From assembly GCA_001725415.1 (NCBI GenBank), contig MEGH01000006.1, forward strand, positions 138,986 through 202,985: a stretch of 64,000 nt of DNA, read 5' to 3'. Each line of letters opens with the position of its first letter. Position 1 is the stretch's first letter. The notes below the pieces were generated by a model. The model was not told the DNA's origin. It made no database searches and worked only from the letters and a program-made list of their open reading frames with translations. Positions 48,758-57,767 of this stretch are shown here, one piece after another. Both the position numbers and the translations under genes were made by a program. Source of the DNA: Pseudonocardia sp. SCN 73-27 (GTDB taxonomy: Bacteria; Actinomycetota; Actinomycetes; Mycobacteriales; Pseudonocardiaceae).

Positions 48758-50002
48758 GTGAGGGAGAGGTGCCTGGTGGGGCGCGACGGGACACCGCGGA
48801 TGCCGGTCGTCGGAATGGTCGGGGGCGGGCAGCTGGCCCGCATGACCCATCAGGCCGCGATCGCGCTGGGACAGTCGTTGCGGGTGCTGGCTGTGAAGCC
48901 CGACGAGCCCGCCCCGCTGGTCGCGCCCGACGTGCAGCTGGGCTCCGCCGACGACGCCGCCGCGATGAAGGCCTTCGCCGTGGGCTGTGACGTCGTCACC
49001 TTCGACCACGAGCAGGTGCCGCAGGAGCGGCTGCGCGAGCTCGTCGCGGCGGGCGCGGCCGTGCGGCCCGGCCCGGACGCGCTGCTGCACGCGCAGGACA
49101 AGCTCGTCATGCGCCGCAAGCTGGAGACGATGGGCGCGCCCGTCCCCGCCTACGCCGAGATCACCGAGCCGGCCCAGGTCGAGACGTTCGGTGCCGAACA
49201 CGGCTGGCCCGTCGTCCTCAAGGCGGTCCGGGGTGGGTACGACGGTCGCGGTGTCTGGATGCTGCCGGAGGCCGACCCGCAGCTGATCACGGAGCTGCTG
49301 GCCGCGGGGACGCCGCTGATGGTCGAGCAGGCCGTCGTGATGCGCCGCGAGCTGGCCGTGCAGGTGGCCCGGTCGCCGTTCGGGCAGGCCGCGGGCTGGC
49401 CCGTCGTGGAGACGGTGCAGGAGGACGGCCAGTGCGTGCAGGTCCTCGCCCCGGCCCCGGACCTCCCGGCGGCCGACGCGGTCGCCGCCCAGCAGCTGGC
49501 GCTGCGGCTGGCCCACGAGCTCGACGTCGTCGGCCTGCTCGCGGTGGAGCTGTTCGACACCGCCGACGGGTTCGTCGTCAACGAGCTGGCGATGCGCCCC
49601 CACAACTCGGGCCACTGGACGATCGAGGGCGCGCGGACGTCGCAGTTCGAGCAGCACCTGCGCGCGGTGCTCGACTACCCGCTCGGCGAGGTCACGATGA
49701 CGGCCCCGGCCGTGGTGATGGCCAACGTGCTCGGCGCCGCGGAGGCGCCGGAGATGACCACCGACGAGCGGCTGCACCACTTGATGGCGCGCTTCCCCGA
49801 CGTCAAGGTCCACCTGTACGGCAAGGGCGAGCGCCCGCTGCGCAAGGTCGGACACGTCACGGCGCTGGGCGACGACCCGGCGGCGGTGCGCGAGCGGGCG
49901 GCACTGGCCGCGCAGTGGCTGTCGACCGCGACCTGGGCCGACGGCTGGTCGGTCCACGACGGCCCCGCGACGGGTGCCCGGACCGGATCGGAGCGTGCCT
50001 GA
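48758..50002 (+). CDS. purK: N5-carboxyaminoimidazole ribonucleotide synthase
   Basis: ATP-grasp enzyme of 414 residues converting AIR, ATP and bicarbonate into N5-CAIR in purine synthesis. [11 protein letters not shown] starts the N-terminal domain; the ATP-grasp core has [11 protein letters not shown] and the metal site [23 protein letters not shown] 48758 (GGAGGG upstream) or GTG 48776 may be the start. Its stop overlaps the purE ATG. Confidence 0.95.
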   Translation: MRERCLVGRDGTPRMPVVGMVGGGQLARMTHQAAIALGQSLRVLAVKPDEPAPLVAPDVQLGSADDAAAMKAFAVGCDVVTFDHEQVPQERLRELVAAGAAVRPGPDALLHAQDKLVMRRKLETMGAPVPAYAEITEPAQVETFGAEHGWPVVLKAVRGGYDGRGVWMLPEADPQLITELLAAGTPLMVEQAVVMRRELAVQVARSPFGQAAGWPVVETVQEDGQCVQVLAPAPDLPAADAVAAQQLALRLAHELDVVGLLAVELFDTADGFVVNELAMRPHNSGHWTIEGARTSQFEQHLRAVLDYPLGEVTMTAPAVVMANVLGAAEAPEMTTDERLHHLMARFPDVKVHLYGKGERPLRKVGHVTALGDDPAAVRERAALAAQWLSTATWADGWSVHDGPATGARTGSERA

Positions 50003-50514
50003 TGCCCGCGAACCAGGACGAGCCGCAGGTCGGCGTGATCATGGGAAGCGACTCGGACTGGCCGGTCATGGAGGCCGCCGCCGAGGCGCTCGCAGAGTTC
50101 GACATCGCGTGCGAGGTCGGCGTCTACTCGGCGCACCGCACCCCGCAGCGGATGCTCGACTACGCGGTCGAGGCCGAGTCGCGCGGGCTGCGCGTGATCA
50201 TCGCCGGTGCGGGCGGCGCGGCGCACCTGCCGGGCATGGTGGCGTCGGCGACGCCGCTGCCGGTGATCGGGGTCCCGGTGCCGCTGGCCCGGCTCGACGG
50301 GCTCGACTCGCTGCTCTCGATCGTCCAGATGCCCGTGGGCGTCCCGGTGGCGACGGTCGCGGTGGGCGGCGCCCGCAACGCGGGGCTGCTGGCGGTGCGC
50401 ATCCTCGCAGCGTCCGACGATGCACTGCGCGCCCGCATGGTCCGGTTCCAGCGCGACCTCGCCGACTCGGTCCTCGCGAAGGACGCCGCCCTACGTGCCG
50501 CCCGAGGAGAATAG
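50002..50514 (+). CDS. purE: N5-carboxyaminoimidazole ribonucleotide mutase
   Basis: Protein of 170 residues that rearranges N5-CAIR to CAIR, the step after Pur[11 protein letters not shown], the catalytic-histidine motif SAHRTP, and [16 protein letters not shown] are diagnostic. It is coupled to purK by a one-base overlap. Confidence 0.96.
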   Translation: MPANQDEPQVGVIMGSDSDWPVMEAAAEALAEFDIACEVGVYSAHRTPQRMLDYAVEAESRGLRVIIAGAGGAAHLPGMVASATPLPVIGVPVPLARLDGLDSLLSIVQMPVGVPVATVAVGGARNAGLLAVRILAASDDALRARMVRFQRDLADSVLAKDAALRAARGE

Positions 50515-50611
50515 GGAAGGAATCCGCCGGGATGTGTCGAGATCCCGGCGACGGCTCCGTCCCTGGTGCACGATCGGCGCGCGGCGTCGAACCGGCAGAG
50601 GGAGAACGACC

Positions 50612-51019
50612 GTGAAGTATTTGCTGCTCAAGCACTACCGCGGCGGCCCGGAACCCGTCATCGGGTACCAGCCGCTCGACCAGTGGGCGCCCGACCGCGT
50701 CGACGCGCACATCCGGTACATGCGCGACTTCGCCGACCGGCTCGTCGGCACCGGCGAGTTCGTCGAGGAGAAGGCGCTCTCGCCGGAGGGCACGTTCGTC
50801 CGGTTCGACGGCGAGGGACGCCCGCCGGTCACCGACGGCCCGTTCGCCGAGACCAAGGACCTCGTCGCGGGCTGGATGATCATCGACGTCGAGTCGTACG
50901 AGCGGGCCCTCGAGCTGGCGGCCGAGCTGTCGGCGGCGCCCGGTCCCGACGGCGAGCCGATCCACGAGTGGCTGGAGCTGCGGCCGTTCCTGACCGGGTT
51001 CCCCTCGGTCGGCGAGTAG
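50612..51019 (+). CDS. DGPF/YCII-family protein, ECF42 partner
   Basis: Protein of 135 residues with GGAGAA before GTG 50612. KYLLLKHYRGG, PVTDGPFAETKDLVAGWMIIDV and LELRPF are the DGPF/YCII signature. Such proteins are encoded next to ECF42 sigma factors and are often regulon members. The sigma gene starts 8 bp downstream. Confidence 0.9.
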   Translation: MKYLLLKHYRGGPEPVIGYQPLDQWAPDRVDAHIRYMRDFADRLVGTGEFVEEKALSPEGTFVRFDGEGRPPVTDGPFAETKDLVAGWMIIDVESYERALELAAELSAAPGPDGEPIHEWLELRPFLTGFPSVGE

Positions 51020-51027
51020 CCCCGTCC

Positions 51028-52173
51028 GTGGACACGTCGTTGATCAGGGAACTGGTCCCGGCGGTCATCGGTGTCCTCGTCCGCCGCGGTGCGGACTTCG
51101 CGTCGGCCGAGGACGCCGTCCAGGAGGCCCTCGTCCGGGCCTACGAGACGTGGCCGCACGACCCGCCGCGCGACCCGAAGGCCTGGCTGATCGCCGCGGC
51201 GTGGCGGAAGTTCCTCGACGCCGTACGCGCCGAGTCGGCACGCCGCGGCCGGGAGCTCACCGTCGATGCCGAGCCGCCCGACGGCCCGGTGCCCGACGCC
51301 GACGACACGTTGCGGCTGTACTTCCTGTGCGCGCACCCGACGCTGTCGCAGCCGGCGGCGGTCGCGTTGACGTTGCGGGCCGTCGGCGGTCTCACGACCC
51401 GTCAGATCGCGACGGCCCACCTGGTGCCGGAGGCGACGATGGCACAGCGGATCAGCCGCGCCAAGCGCACGCTCTCAGGGGTGCCACTGGACGCCCCCGG
51501 CGATCTCGCGACCGTGCTGCGCGTGCTCTACCTGGTGTTCAACGAGGGCTACGGCGGCGACGTCGACCTCGCCGCCGAGGCGATCCGGCTCGCCCGTCAG
51601 CTCGACGCGCTCAGCGACGAGCCCGAGGCGGCCGGGCTGCTCGCGCTGATGCTGCTGCACCACGCGCGACGGGCGTCGCGAACCGGTGCGGGCGGGCGGC
51701 TGGTGCCGCTCGCCGAGCAGGACCGTTCCCTGTGGGACACCGCGATGATCGCCGAGGGTGTGACGGTGCTGCAGACCGCGCTGGCCCGTGACCGCCTGGG
51801 CGATTACCAGGCGCAGGCCGCGATCGCCGCCCTGCACGCCGACGCCCGTACCGCGGCCGAGACGGACTGGGTGCAGATCGTCGAGTGGTACGACGAGCTG
51901 CTGGCGATCACGGCCTCGCCCGTGGTGCGGCTCAACCGGGCCGTCGCCGTCGGGGAGGCAGACGGAGCGCAGGCCGGCCTGACCGCGCTCGCCGACGTCG
52001 ACCCCGGCCTGCCTCGCTACGCCGCGGCCCGGGCGTACCTGCTCGAGCGCGCCGGCGACCTCGACGGTGCCGCCACCGGGTACGCCGAGGCCGCCCGGGT
52101 GGCGACGAGCCTCGCCGAACGCGATCACCTCACCCGCGAGTCCGCGCGGCTGCGACAGGCCGCGCGCCGCTGA
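51028..52173 (+). CDS. ECF42-type RNA polymerase sigma factor
   Basis: Protein of 381 residues. Sigma-2 region (residues ~20-80: FASAEDAVQEALVRAYETWP, PKAWLIAAAWRKFLD), sigma-4 region (~105-150: TTRQIATAHLVPEATMAQRISRAKRTL), then a long C-terminal extension with TPR-like helices (VFNEGYGG, EAAGLLALMLLHHARR, SPVVRLNRAVAVGE). The extension replaces an anti-sigma factor in this group. Linkage to a DGPF gene supports ECF42. Confidence 0.92.
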   Translation: MDTSLIRELVPAVIGVLVRRGADFASAEDAVQEALVRAYETWPHDPPRDPKAWLIAAAWRKFLDAVRAESARRGRELTVDAEPPDGPVPDADDTLRLYFLCAHPTLSQPAAVALTLRAVGGLTTRQIATAHLVPEATMAQRISRAKRTLSGVPLDAPGDLATVLRVLYLVFNEGYGGDVDLAAEAIRLARQLDALSDEPEAAGLLALMLLHHARRASRTGAGGRLVPLAEQDRSLWDTAMIAEGVTVLQTALARDRLGDYQAQAAIAALHADARTAAETDWVQIVEWYDELLAITASPVVRLNRAVAVGEADGAQAGLTALADVDPGLPRYAAARAYLLERAGDLDGAATGYAEAARVATSLAERDHLTRESARLRQAARR

Positions 52174-52446
52174 GCCGGGGCGCGAAATTGCCGTTGCCGG
52201 GTCGCCGGATCGCGACGTAGCGTGGCGGTACACAGGAGAGGAGGTGGTCCAACGTTGATTAGCTACTGGACTTCATGTGAGGTGGCTGTCCGCTAGTACC
52301 ACGGGACGATCTCCGACGGCCGATGGAAGCCGGAATGTGGTACCGGCGAATTCCAGGCAGTCACCCGTGATCCCCGGGTTCGGGCCCGTCCAGCCCGATC
52401 TCGCACCTCGGTGCGGCCCGGGGATCATGTATGTCCGGGGCCGGGT
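52174..52446. other. Intergenic region after the sigma factor
   Basis: 273 bp without a convincing gene; a short ORF at 52277-52486 has shadow-like composition. A long inverted repeat lies at 52368-52427. Confidence 0.5.
52368..52427. repeat. 11-bp inverted repeat enclosing a small inner hairpin
   Basis: Perfect arms 52368-52378 and 52417-52427 enclose 38 bp that include an inner GCACC-TC-GGTGC stem (52402-52413). It could be a bidirectional terminator between the convergent sigma and DUF1801 genes, or a structured RNA. Confidence 0.5.
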
Positions 52447-52644
52447 TCAGACCCCGGCCGCGTCGCCCTCCCGGCCGCTGGCGTAGCGGTGGTGGAAGGG
52501 CCCGTAGCCCAGCATCGTCGCGGCCATCACCGGTTCGAGGTCGGGCGCGGCCTCCCGGATCAGGGCGTCGAGCGCGGCGACGTCGCTGCGGCGCGGCTCG
52601 TCGAGACCGTCGATGTAGTCCTGGGGCGTACCCGCATCCGGCAT
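52447..52644 (-). pseudogene. C-terminally truncated DUF1801/YdhG-like gene
   Basis: ORF of 65 residues: PQDYIDGLDEPRRSDVAALDALIREAAPDLEPVMAATMLGYGPFHHRYASGREGD, then an abrupt AAGV and stop. The family (iron-chaperone-like fold) is normally about twice this length and continues after GREGD. The missing half and the abrupt end suggest a remnant. Confidence 0.6.
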
Positions 52645-52654
52645 GGGTCGCAGG

Positions 52655-53359
52655 CTAGGGCTGCATCCCGACATTTCCGACGCTGTTCTCCATGCGGGCG
52701 GCGACGCGTTCGAGGCGGGTCGCGATCGCGGAGAGGTCGTCGGCGGGGACGGACGGGGCGACGGGCAGCATCGCGTCGACCCGGCGGAACGTTGCGCGGC
52801 AGGCGTCGCGGGCCTCGGGGCGGGCGCCGTCGACCAGCCACGACCGCAGCGCCATGTTGTGCGCGGCTACGACCGACGCCGCGGTGACGGCGGCGGCGAG
52901 CTCGCCGTCGGGGCGGGCGGCGAGCCGCTCCCGCAGCCGCCTGCCGAACAGCCGCCGGTAGGTGTCGACGCTCGCCGCCTCCCGGTCGCGCAGCGCGGCG
53001 ATGTTGCGCGTCAACTCGAACCGGGCCTTGGCCTCGGCAGGACTGTCGAGGTAGAGGTCGAACACCGGGTCGGCGGCGCGGAGCACCAGCGGCGCGAGCG
53101 GTTCGGTGTCGTGCGCGGCCGCGAACACGGCGTCGACCCGGGCGAGGCACGTCTCGTGGTCGGGCGAGACGGCGTCCTCCTTGCCGCGGAAGTAGCGGAA
53201 GAAGGTGCGGCGCCCGACCCCTGCGGCGGCGGTGATGTCGTCGACGGTCGTCTCGTCGTAGCCGTGCTCGGTGAACAGGGCGAGGGCCGCGCGGACCAGG
53301 TCGCCGCGGACCTCGGCGCGGCCCTCGGCGGACCGTCCACGTCGCACCGGGGCTGCCAT
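52655..53359 (-). CDS. TetR-family transcriptional regulator
   Basis: Protein of 234 residues from ATG 53359. The HTH spans about 15-65 (LVRAALALFTEHGYDETTVDDITAAAGVGRRTFFRYFRGKEDAV); the rest is a ligand-binding helical domain. It is divergent from the acyl-CoA dehydrogenase gene and may control it. The DUF1801 remnant starts 11 bp downstream of its stop. Confidence 0.9.
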   Translation of the reverse strand: MAAPVRRGRSAEGRAEVRGDLVRAALALFTEHGYDETTVDDITAAAGVGRRTFFRYFRGKEDAVSPDHETCLARVDAVFAAAHDTEPLAPLVLRAADPVFDLYLDSPAEAKARFELTRNIAALRDREAASVDTYRRLFGRRLRERLAARPDGELAAAVTAASVVAAHNMALRSWLVDGARPEARDACRATFRRVDAMLPVAPSVPADDLSAIATRLERVAARMENSVGNVGMQP

Positions 53360-53369
53360 GGGTCGGGAG

Positions 53370-53425
53370 CGTAACAGCACTGAGGCCCGTCGAACGATTG
53401 ATTGGTGGCACTGCGTGCCGTTACG
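53370..53425. promoter_or_regulatory. Divergent promoter region with CGTAAC/GTTACG inverted pair
   Basis: The 105-bp space between tetR and the acyl-CoA dehydrogenase holds CGTAAC (53370-53375) and GTTACG (53420-53425), plus AT-rich CGAACGATTGATTGG between them. A TetR dimer could bind here, though the arms are far apart. Confidence 0.4.
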
Positions 53426-53464
53426 ATTGGGTCAACCACCCCCACCACACCCAGGGAACGGGAC

Positions 53465-54616
53465 ATGAACGCCGACTTCGACAGCTACCGGCTCAGCGAC
53501 GAGCACGAGGCCCTCCGCGAGGCCGTCCGGGACCTCGCCGAGAACGAGATCGCCCCGCACGCCGCCGAGGTCGACGAGCTGGCCCGCTACCCCGTCGAGG
53601 CCCGTGACGCCCTGGTCAAGGCCGGTTTCCACGCCGTCCACATCCCCGAGCAGTACGGCGGCGAGGGTGCCGACGAGCTGGCCGCCTGCATCGTCATCGA
53701 GGAGGTCGCGCGGGTCTGCGCGTCGTCGTCGCTGATCCCCGCGGTCAACGGCCTGGGCTCCATCCCGATCCTGCTGTCGGCGTCGGAGGAGCTCAAGCAG
53801 CAGGTGCTCCCGTCGATCGCCCAGGGCAACGGCATCAGCTACGCCCTCTCCGAGCGCGAGGCCGGCTCCGACGCCGCCTCGATGCGCACCCGCGCCCGCC
53901 GCGACGGCGACGACTGGGTCCTCGACGGCACCAAGTGCTGGATCACCAACGCCGGCGAGTCCACCTGGTACACGGTCATGGCCGTCACCGACGCCGACAA
54001 GCGCGCCAACGGCATCTCCGCGTTCGTCGTGCACAAGGACGACCCCGGCTTCGAGGTCGGCCCCAAGGAGCGCAAGCTCGGCATCGCCGGCTCCCCGACC
54101 CGCGAGATCTACTTCCAGGGCTGCCGCATCCCGGGCGACCGGATCATCGGCGCCGAGGGCACCGGCTTCAAGACCGCGCTGGCCACCCTCGACCACACCC
54201 GCCCGACGATCGGCGCGCAGGCCGTCGGCATCGCGCAGGGCGCGCTCGACGCCGCCGTCGCGTACGCCAAGGAGCGCAAGCAGTTCGGCAAGACCATCGC
54301 CGAGTTCCAGGGCCTGCAGTTCATGATCGCCGACATGGCGATGAAGGTGGAGGGCGCGCGCCAGCTCGTCTACGTCGCCGCCGCCCGCGCCGAGCGCGGC
54401 GAGCCCAACCTGGGCTTCATCTCCAGCGCCGCCAAGTGCATGGCCTCCGACGTCGCGATGTCGGTGACCACCGACGCCGTCCAGATCTTCGGCGGTGCCG
54501 GCTACACCAAGGACTTCCCCGTCGAGCGCATGATGCGTGACGCCAAGATCACCCAGATCTACGAGGGCACCAACCAGGTGCAGCGCATGGTCATGGCGCG
54601 CTCGCTCCTGCGCTGA
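53465..54616 (+). CDS. Acyl-CoA dehydrogenase, FadE25-like
   Basis: Flavoenzyme of 383 residues for alpha,beta-dehydrogenation of acyl-CoA. Motifs: YALSEREAGSDAASM and CWITNAGESTWY (FAD/substrate), QFGKTIAEFQGLQFMIADM, and the C-terminal IYEGTNQVQRMVMARSLL with the catalytic Glu. Location near purE-purK mirrors fadE25 in mycobacteria. ATG 53465 is chosen over an upstream in-frame start. Confidence 0.93.
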   Translation: MNADFDSYRLSDEHEALREAVRDLAENEIAPHAAEVDELARYPVEARDALVKAGFHAVHIPEQYGGEGADELAACIVIEEVARVCASSSLIPAVNGLGSIPILLSASEELKQQVLPSIAQGNGISYALSEREAGSDAASMRTRARRDGDDWVLDGTKCWITNAGESTWYTVMAVTDADKRANGISAFVVHKDDPGFEVGPKERKLGIAGSPTREIYFQGCRIPGDRIIGAEGTGFKTALATLDHTRPTIGAQAVGIAQGALDAAVAYAKERKQFGKTIAEFQGLQFMIADMAMKVEGARQLVYVAAARAERGEPNLGFISSAAKCMASDVAMSVTTDAVQIFGGAGYTKDFPVERMMRDAKITQIYEGTNQVQRMVMARSLLR

Positions 54617-54633
54617 CTGCCATGATCTGACCC

Positions 54634-55150
54634 GTGGAGTACAGGCCGCTCGGTCGCTCCGGGCTGCGGGTGTCGACGATCGCGTTCGGCACCGGCACCT
54701 TCGGCGCGGCCGGCAACCTCGCGGTGTGGGGGCCCAGCGACGCCGGCCTGTCGCCCGCCACCACGTCGGCCGCTCCGCCGAGAGCCGGCCTGCGGCGGCT
54801 GCGGACCGACCACATCGACGTCCACACCGTCCACGAGTGGGACGGGCAGATCCCGCTCGAGGAGACGGTGCGCGCGCTCGACGACCTGGTCCGCGCCGGC
54901 AAGGTCCACTACTCGCTGGAGAGCCGCGACGCCGAGTACGAGCTGCTGCCGCCGGCCGTCGACCAGGGGCTCGGCGTGCTGGTGTGGAGCTCGCTCGCGG
55001 GTGGGCTGCTCACGGGCGAGTACCGCCGCGACAGCACCCCCGAGCCTCCAACCCGCGTTGGAGCACGGTTGACGAGGGGTGGCGCGACCCTCCGTCGTGA
55101 GCTGTCCGCGGACCCGACGGTCCTGGTCGGGTCGCCGTGGCTCGTGCAGG
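54634..55150 (+). pseudogene. Decayed aldo/keto reductase
   Basis: The frame begins like an AKR (YRPLGRSGLRVSTIAFGTGTFG). It then lacks the segment with the catalytic Asp/Tyr, resumes at LRTDHIDVHTVHEWDGQIPLEETVRALDDLVRAGKV, skips the SNFS/HQ region, and resumes at ESRDAEYELLPPAVDQGLGVLVWSSLAGGLLTGEYRR. After that it is unrelated sequence. Two internal deletions and a lost C-terminus make an active enzyme very unlikely. Confidence 0.75.
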
Positions 55151-55177
55151 TGTGGGCCCGCCGGCCCTGTAGCGGCG

Positions 55178-55537
55178 TCAGTCGCGGTGCGGGTGGGCGA
55201 CGACGTTCACGACCGTGCCGTCGGGCGTCCGTACGAAGAAGCGGCGCGGGCCCCACTCCTCGTCGCTGATCGGGTGCACGATCTCGTACCCGTGGCGCTG
55301 GGCCAGTGCGTAGGCCTCGTCGACGTCGTCCACCCCGATCGACATGTCCGAGTCGACCGGCGCGGTCTTGTCGCCGGTGACGAGCTGGACACCCGTCGTG
55401 TCGTTGCCCGGCGGGCTCAGGCTGACCACCCAGCCGAGGTCGAAGGAGACCTCCAGGCCGAACATCCCCTGCCAGAACGCGCGGGACGCGTCCGGGTCGG
55501 TCACAGGCCGGTTGACCAGCATCTTGGTGACGCGCAT
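55178..55537 (-). CDS. VOC-family (glyoxalase-like) protein
   Basis: Protein of 119 residues with paired beta-alpha-beta units: KMLVNRPVTDPDASRAFWQGMFGLEV and the C-terminal RRFFVRTPDGTVVNVV. Vicinal-oxygen-chelate fold; substrate unknown. It faces the decayed AKR gene. Confidence 0.85.
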   Translation of the reverse strand: MRVTKMLVNRPVTDPDASRAFWQGMFGLEVSFDLGWVVSLSPPGNDTTGVQLVTGDKTAPVDSDMSIGVDDVDEAYALAQRHGYEIVHPISDEEWGPRRFFVRTPDGTVVNVVAHPHRD

Positions 55538-55621
55538 CGCCTCACCCTAGGCCGAGTCGGCCGGCCGCATGAGTTCCCTCAGCTCGTAGCCCCGCGCGAA
55601 CTTGACACGGCGTGCCGAGAA

Positions 55622-55681
55622 CCCGCGCGCAACCTCACGGTCGTTCCGAGCGCGGTTCGCAGCAGTGAGGTTGCGCGCGGG
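55622..55681. repeat. 17-bp perfect inverted repeat
   Basis: Arms 55622-55638 and 55665-55681 with a 26-nt loop, between the VOC and ilvA genes. May be the ilvA terminator or a dispersed palindromic element; sequence upstream (GCGCGAACTTGACACGGCGTGCCGAGAAC region) looks similarly repetitive. Confidence 0.6.
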
Positions 55682-55697
55682 GTGGGGTCTGCCCGGC

Positions 55698-56942
55698 TCA
55701 GAGCAGGAAGCGGAACTGGGGGCTGTCGGGCGGGATGCGCTCGATGTGCGGGGGAGCGGCCGCCATGCGGGCGAGCAGGCCGTCGAGGTCCTCGGGTCGG
55801 CCCATCTCGATGCCGACGAGCGCGGGTCCGGTCTCCCGGTTGTTGCGCTTGACGTACTCGAACAACGTGATGTCGTCGTCGGGGCCGAGGACGTCGTCGA
55901 GGAAGGCGCGCAGGGCGCCCGGCTCCTGCGGGAAGTCGACGAGGAAGTAGTGCTTGCGGCCCTCGTGGATCAGGGCGCGTTCGACGACCTCGGCGTAGCG
56001 GCTGACGTCGTTGTTGCCGCCGGACAGCACGCACACGGTGACCGTGCCGCGGGGGATGGCCAGCGAGTCGAGCGCGGCGGTGGCGAGGGCGCCCGCGGGC
56101 TCGGCGATGATCCCGTCGGTCTGGTAGAGCGCGAGCATCTCGGTGCACACCCGGCCCTCGGCGACCGGCGTGAGCGGCACGGCGGCGTCGCGGACGATCG
56201 GGAACGTGGTGTCACCGACGCGGCGGACGGCGGCGCCGTCGACGAACGGGTCGAGGTCGGTGAGCGGCACCGGGCCACCGGCGGCCAGCGCGGCGGTCAT
56301 GCTGGCGGCCCCGGCGGGCTCGACACCCTCGATGCGCACGCTCGAGTGGCGTTCCCGCAGGTAGGTGGTGACCCCGGCGAGGAGCCCGCCGCCGCCGACG
56401 GGCACGACGACGAGGTCGGGCTCGCTGCCGAGCTGGGCGACGATCTCGCGCGCGACGGTGCCCTGACCGGCGACGGTGCGGGCGTCGTCGAAGGCGGGCA
56501 CGAGGGTGGCGCCATTGCGCTCGGCGTCGATGGCGGCGGCCGCGGCGGCGTCGTCGTAGGCGTTGCCGACGACGATCACCTCGACGACCTTCCCGCCCAG
56601 CTTGGCGACGCGGTCGCGCTTCTGCCGCGGCGTGGTGCGGGGCAGGTAGACCCGCGCCTTCACCCCGAGCCGTGCGCAGGCGAACGCGACGCCCTGGGCG
56701 TGGTTGCCGGCGCTGGCGCAGACGACGCCGCGCTCGCGCTCGTCGGGGGAGAGCTGGGAGATCAGGTTGTAGGCGCCGCGGATCTTGTAGGACCGGACGG
56801 GCTGGAGGTCCTCACGCTTGAGCCACACCTCGCCGCCGACGGCGTCGGACAGGCGGGGGGAGAGCTGCAGCGGGCTCGGGCCGATGACCGCGCGCAGCCG
56901 TTCGGCCGCGAGGTCGACGTCGGCAGCGGTCACGGTGTCCAC
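55698..56942 (-). CDS. ilvA: Threonine ammonia-lyase (threonine deaminase)
   Basis: PLP enzyme of 414 residues making 2-oxobutanoate from threonine for isoleucine synthesis. K53 in SYKIRGAYN binds PLP; SAGNHAQGVA and GGGGLLAG contact substrate and phosphate. A C-terminal regulatory ACT-like region (residues ~325-414: KHYFLVDFPQEPGALRAFLDDVL) is present, single as in short-form IlvA. GTG start. Confidence 0.94.
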   Translation of the reverse strand: MDTVTAADVDLAAERLRAVIGPSPLQLSPRLSDAVGGEVWLKREDLQPVRSYKIRGAYNLISQLSPDERERGVVCASAGNHAQGVAFACARLGVKARVYLPRTTPRQKRDRVAKLGGKVVEVIVVGNAYDDAAAAAAIDAERNGATLVPAFDDARTVAGQGTVAREIVAQLGSEPDLVVVPVGGGGLLAGVTTYLRERHSSVRIEGVEPAGAASMTAALAAGGPVPLTDLDPFVDGAAVRRVGDTTFPIVRDAAVPLTPVAEGRVCTEMLALYQTDGIIAEPAGALATAALDSLAIPRGTVTVCVLSGGNNDVSRYAEVVERALIHEGRKHYFLVDFPQEPGALRAFLDDVLGPDDDITLFEYVKRNNRETGPALVGIEMGRPEDLDGLLARMAAAPPHIERIPPDSPQFRFLL

Positions 56943-57002
56943 TCGTCAACGGTGCCACGTGGCCCGTGCGGGACCGACGGCGGCCCGGATCGGAGTCGGC
57001 GG

Positions 57003-57719
57003 TCAGAGCCTGCGCGTGCACTTCTCCGCGGCGGCGCGGGCGATCATCTTCCCCATGTCGGGGTTGCGGCACTGCACGAGCGAGGACCCGATCGCCAGCA
57101 CGGACAGCAGCCCGTCGACGACACCGTCGAGGCTCGACCACTCGGCCATCGACAGGACCCGGTCGGTCGGGGTGATGTCGAGCTCCCCGGCGCGGCGCTT
57201 CGCGCTGGCGACGGCGTCGGCGACGGTCAGGTCGCCCAGTGCGGGCGCGGTGTCGGGCACGGGTTCCCACGGGACGAAGTCGTCGCCGTGGGTGCGGACC
57301 TCGGTGGCGTAGTCGATGACGCCGTCGGGCAGCCCGGTGAGGCCCTTGCCGAACGCGTCGAGCGACAACGCGACCACACCGCCGGACGGCGCGGCGGCGA
57401 GCGCGAGGTCGAGCCGGTCGGAGTCGCAGAGGATCCACTCGGCGTCGGCGGGCTCGGCGACGACGTGCGCCCCGCACCACCACGCGCCCAGCAGCACGGC
57501 GGCGGTCTGCCAGTGCGCGGGCAGCAGGACGGCGACGGGGGTGCCGGTCTCGACGTCGCACTCGTCGCGCAGCATGTTCGCCGTCTTGGCGGCCCAGTTC
57601 GCCGTCGTCAGGCCGGAGAGCTCGATGCGCTCGCCGGTCGCGTCGTCGTAGAAGGTGATCAGCGGGCGGGCCGGGTTCGCCTTCAGGATCGGGTCGAGCA
57701 GGGTGGCGGTCAGCGTCAC
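57003..57719 (-). CDS. TIGR03089-family protein
   Basis: Protein of 238 residues, an actinobacterial family related to the N-terminal part of AMP-binding enzymes (PLITFYDDATGERIELSG, NWAAKTANMLRDE, VLLPAHWQTAAVLLGAWWCGA). It lacks the adenylation motifs of a full ligase. The next gene upstream, LCP, is its usual neighbour. Function unknown. Confidence 0.88.
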   Translation of the reverse strand: MTLTATLLDPILKANPARPLITFYDDATGERIELSGLTTANWAAKTANMLRDECDVETGTPVAVLLPAHWQTAAVLLGAWWCGAHVVAEPADAEWILCDSDRLDLALAAAPSGGVVALSLDAFGKGLTGLPDGVIDYATEVRTHGDDFVPWEPVPDTAPALGDLTVADAVASAKRRAGELDITPTDRVLSMAEWSSLDGVVDGLLSVLAIGSSLVQCRNPDMGKMIARAAAEKCTRRL

Positions 57720-57767
57720 GGATCAGGCCTCACGGGGTCGTTCACACGGGTGCGTCGCGGGAGTGGA

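Noticed and set aside
52277-52486. Small ORF of 69 codons downstream of the sigma factor
   Set aside because: It runs through an inverted repeat, has no ribosome-binding site or protein-like pattern, and overlaps the DUF1801 remnant.
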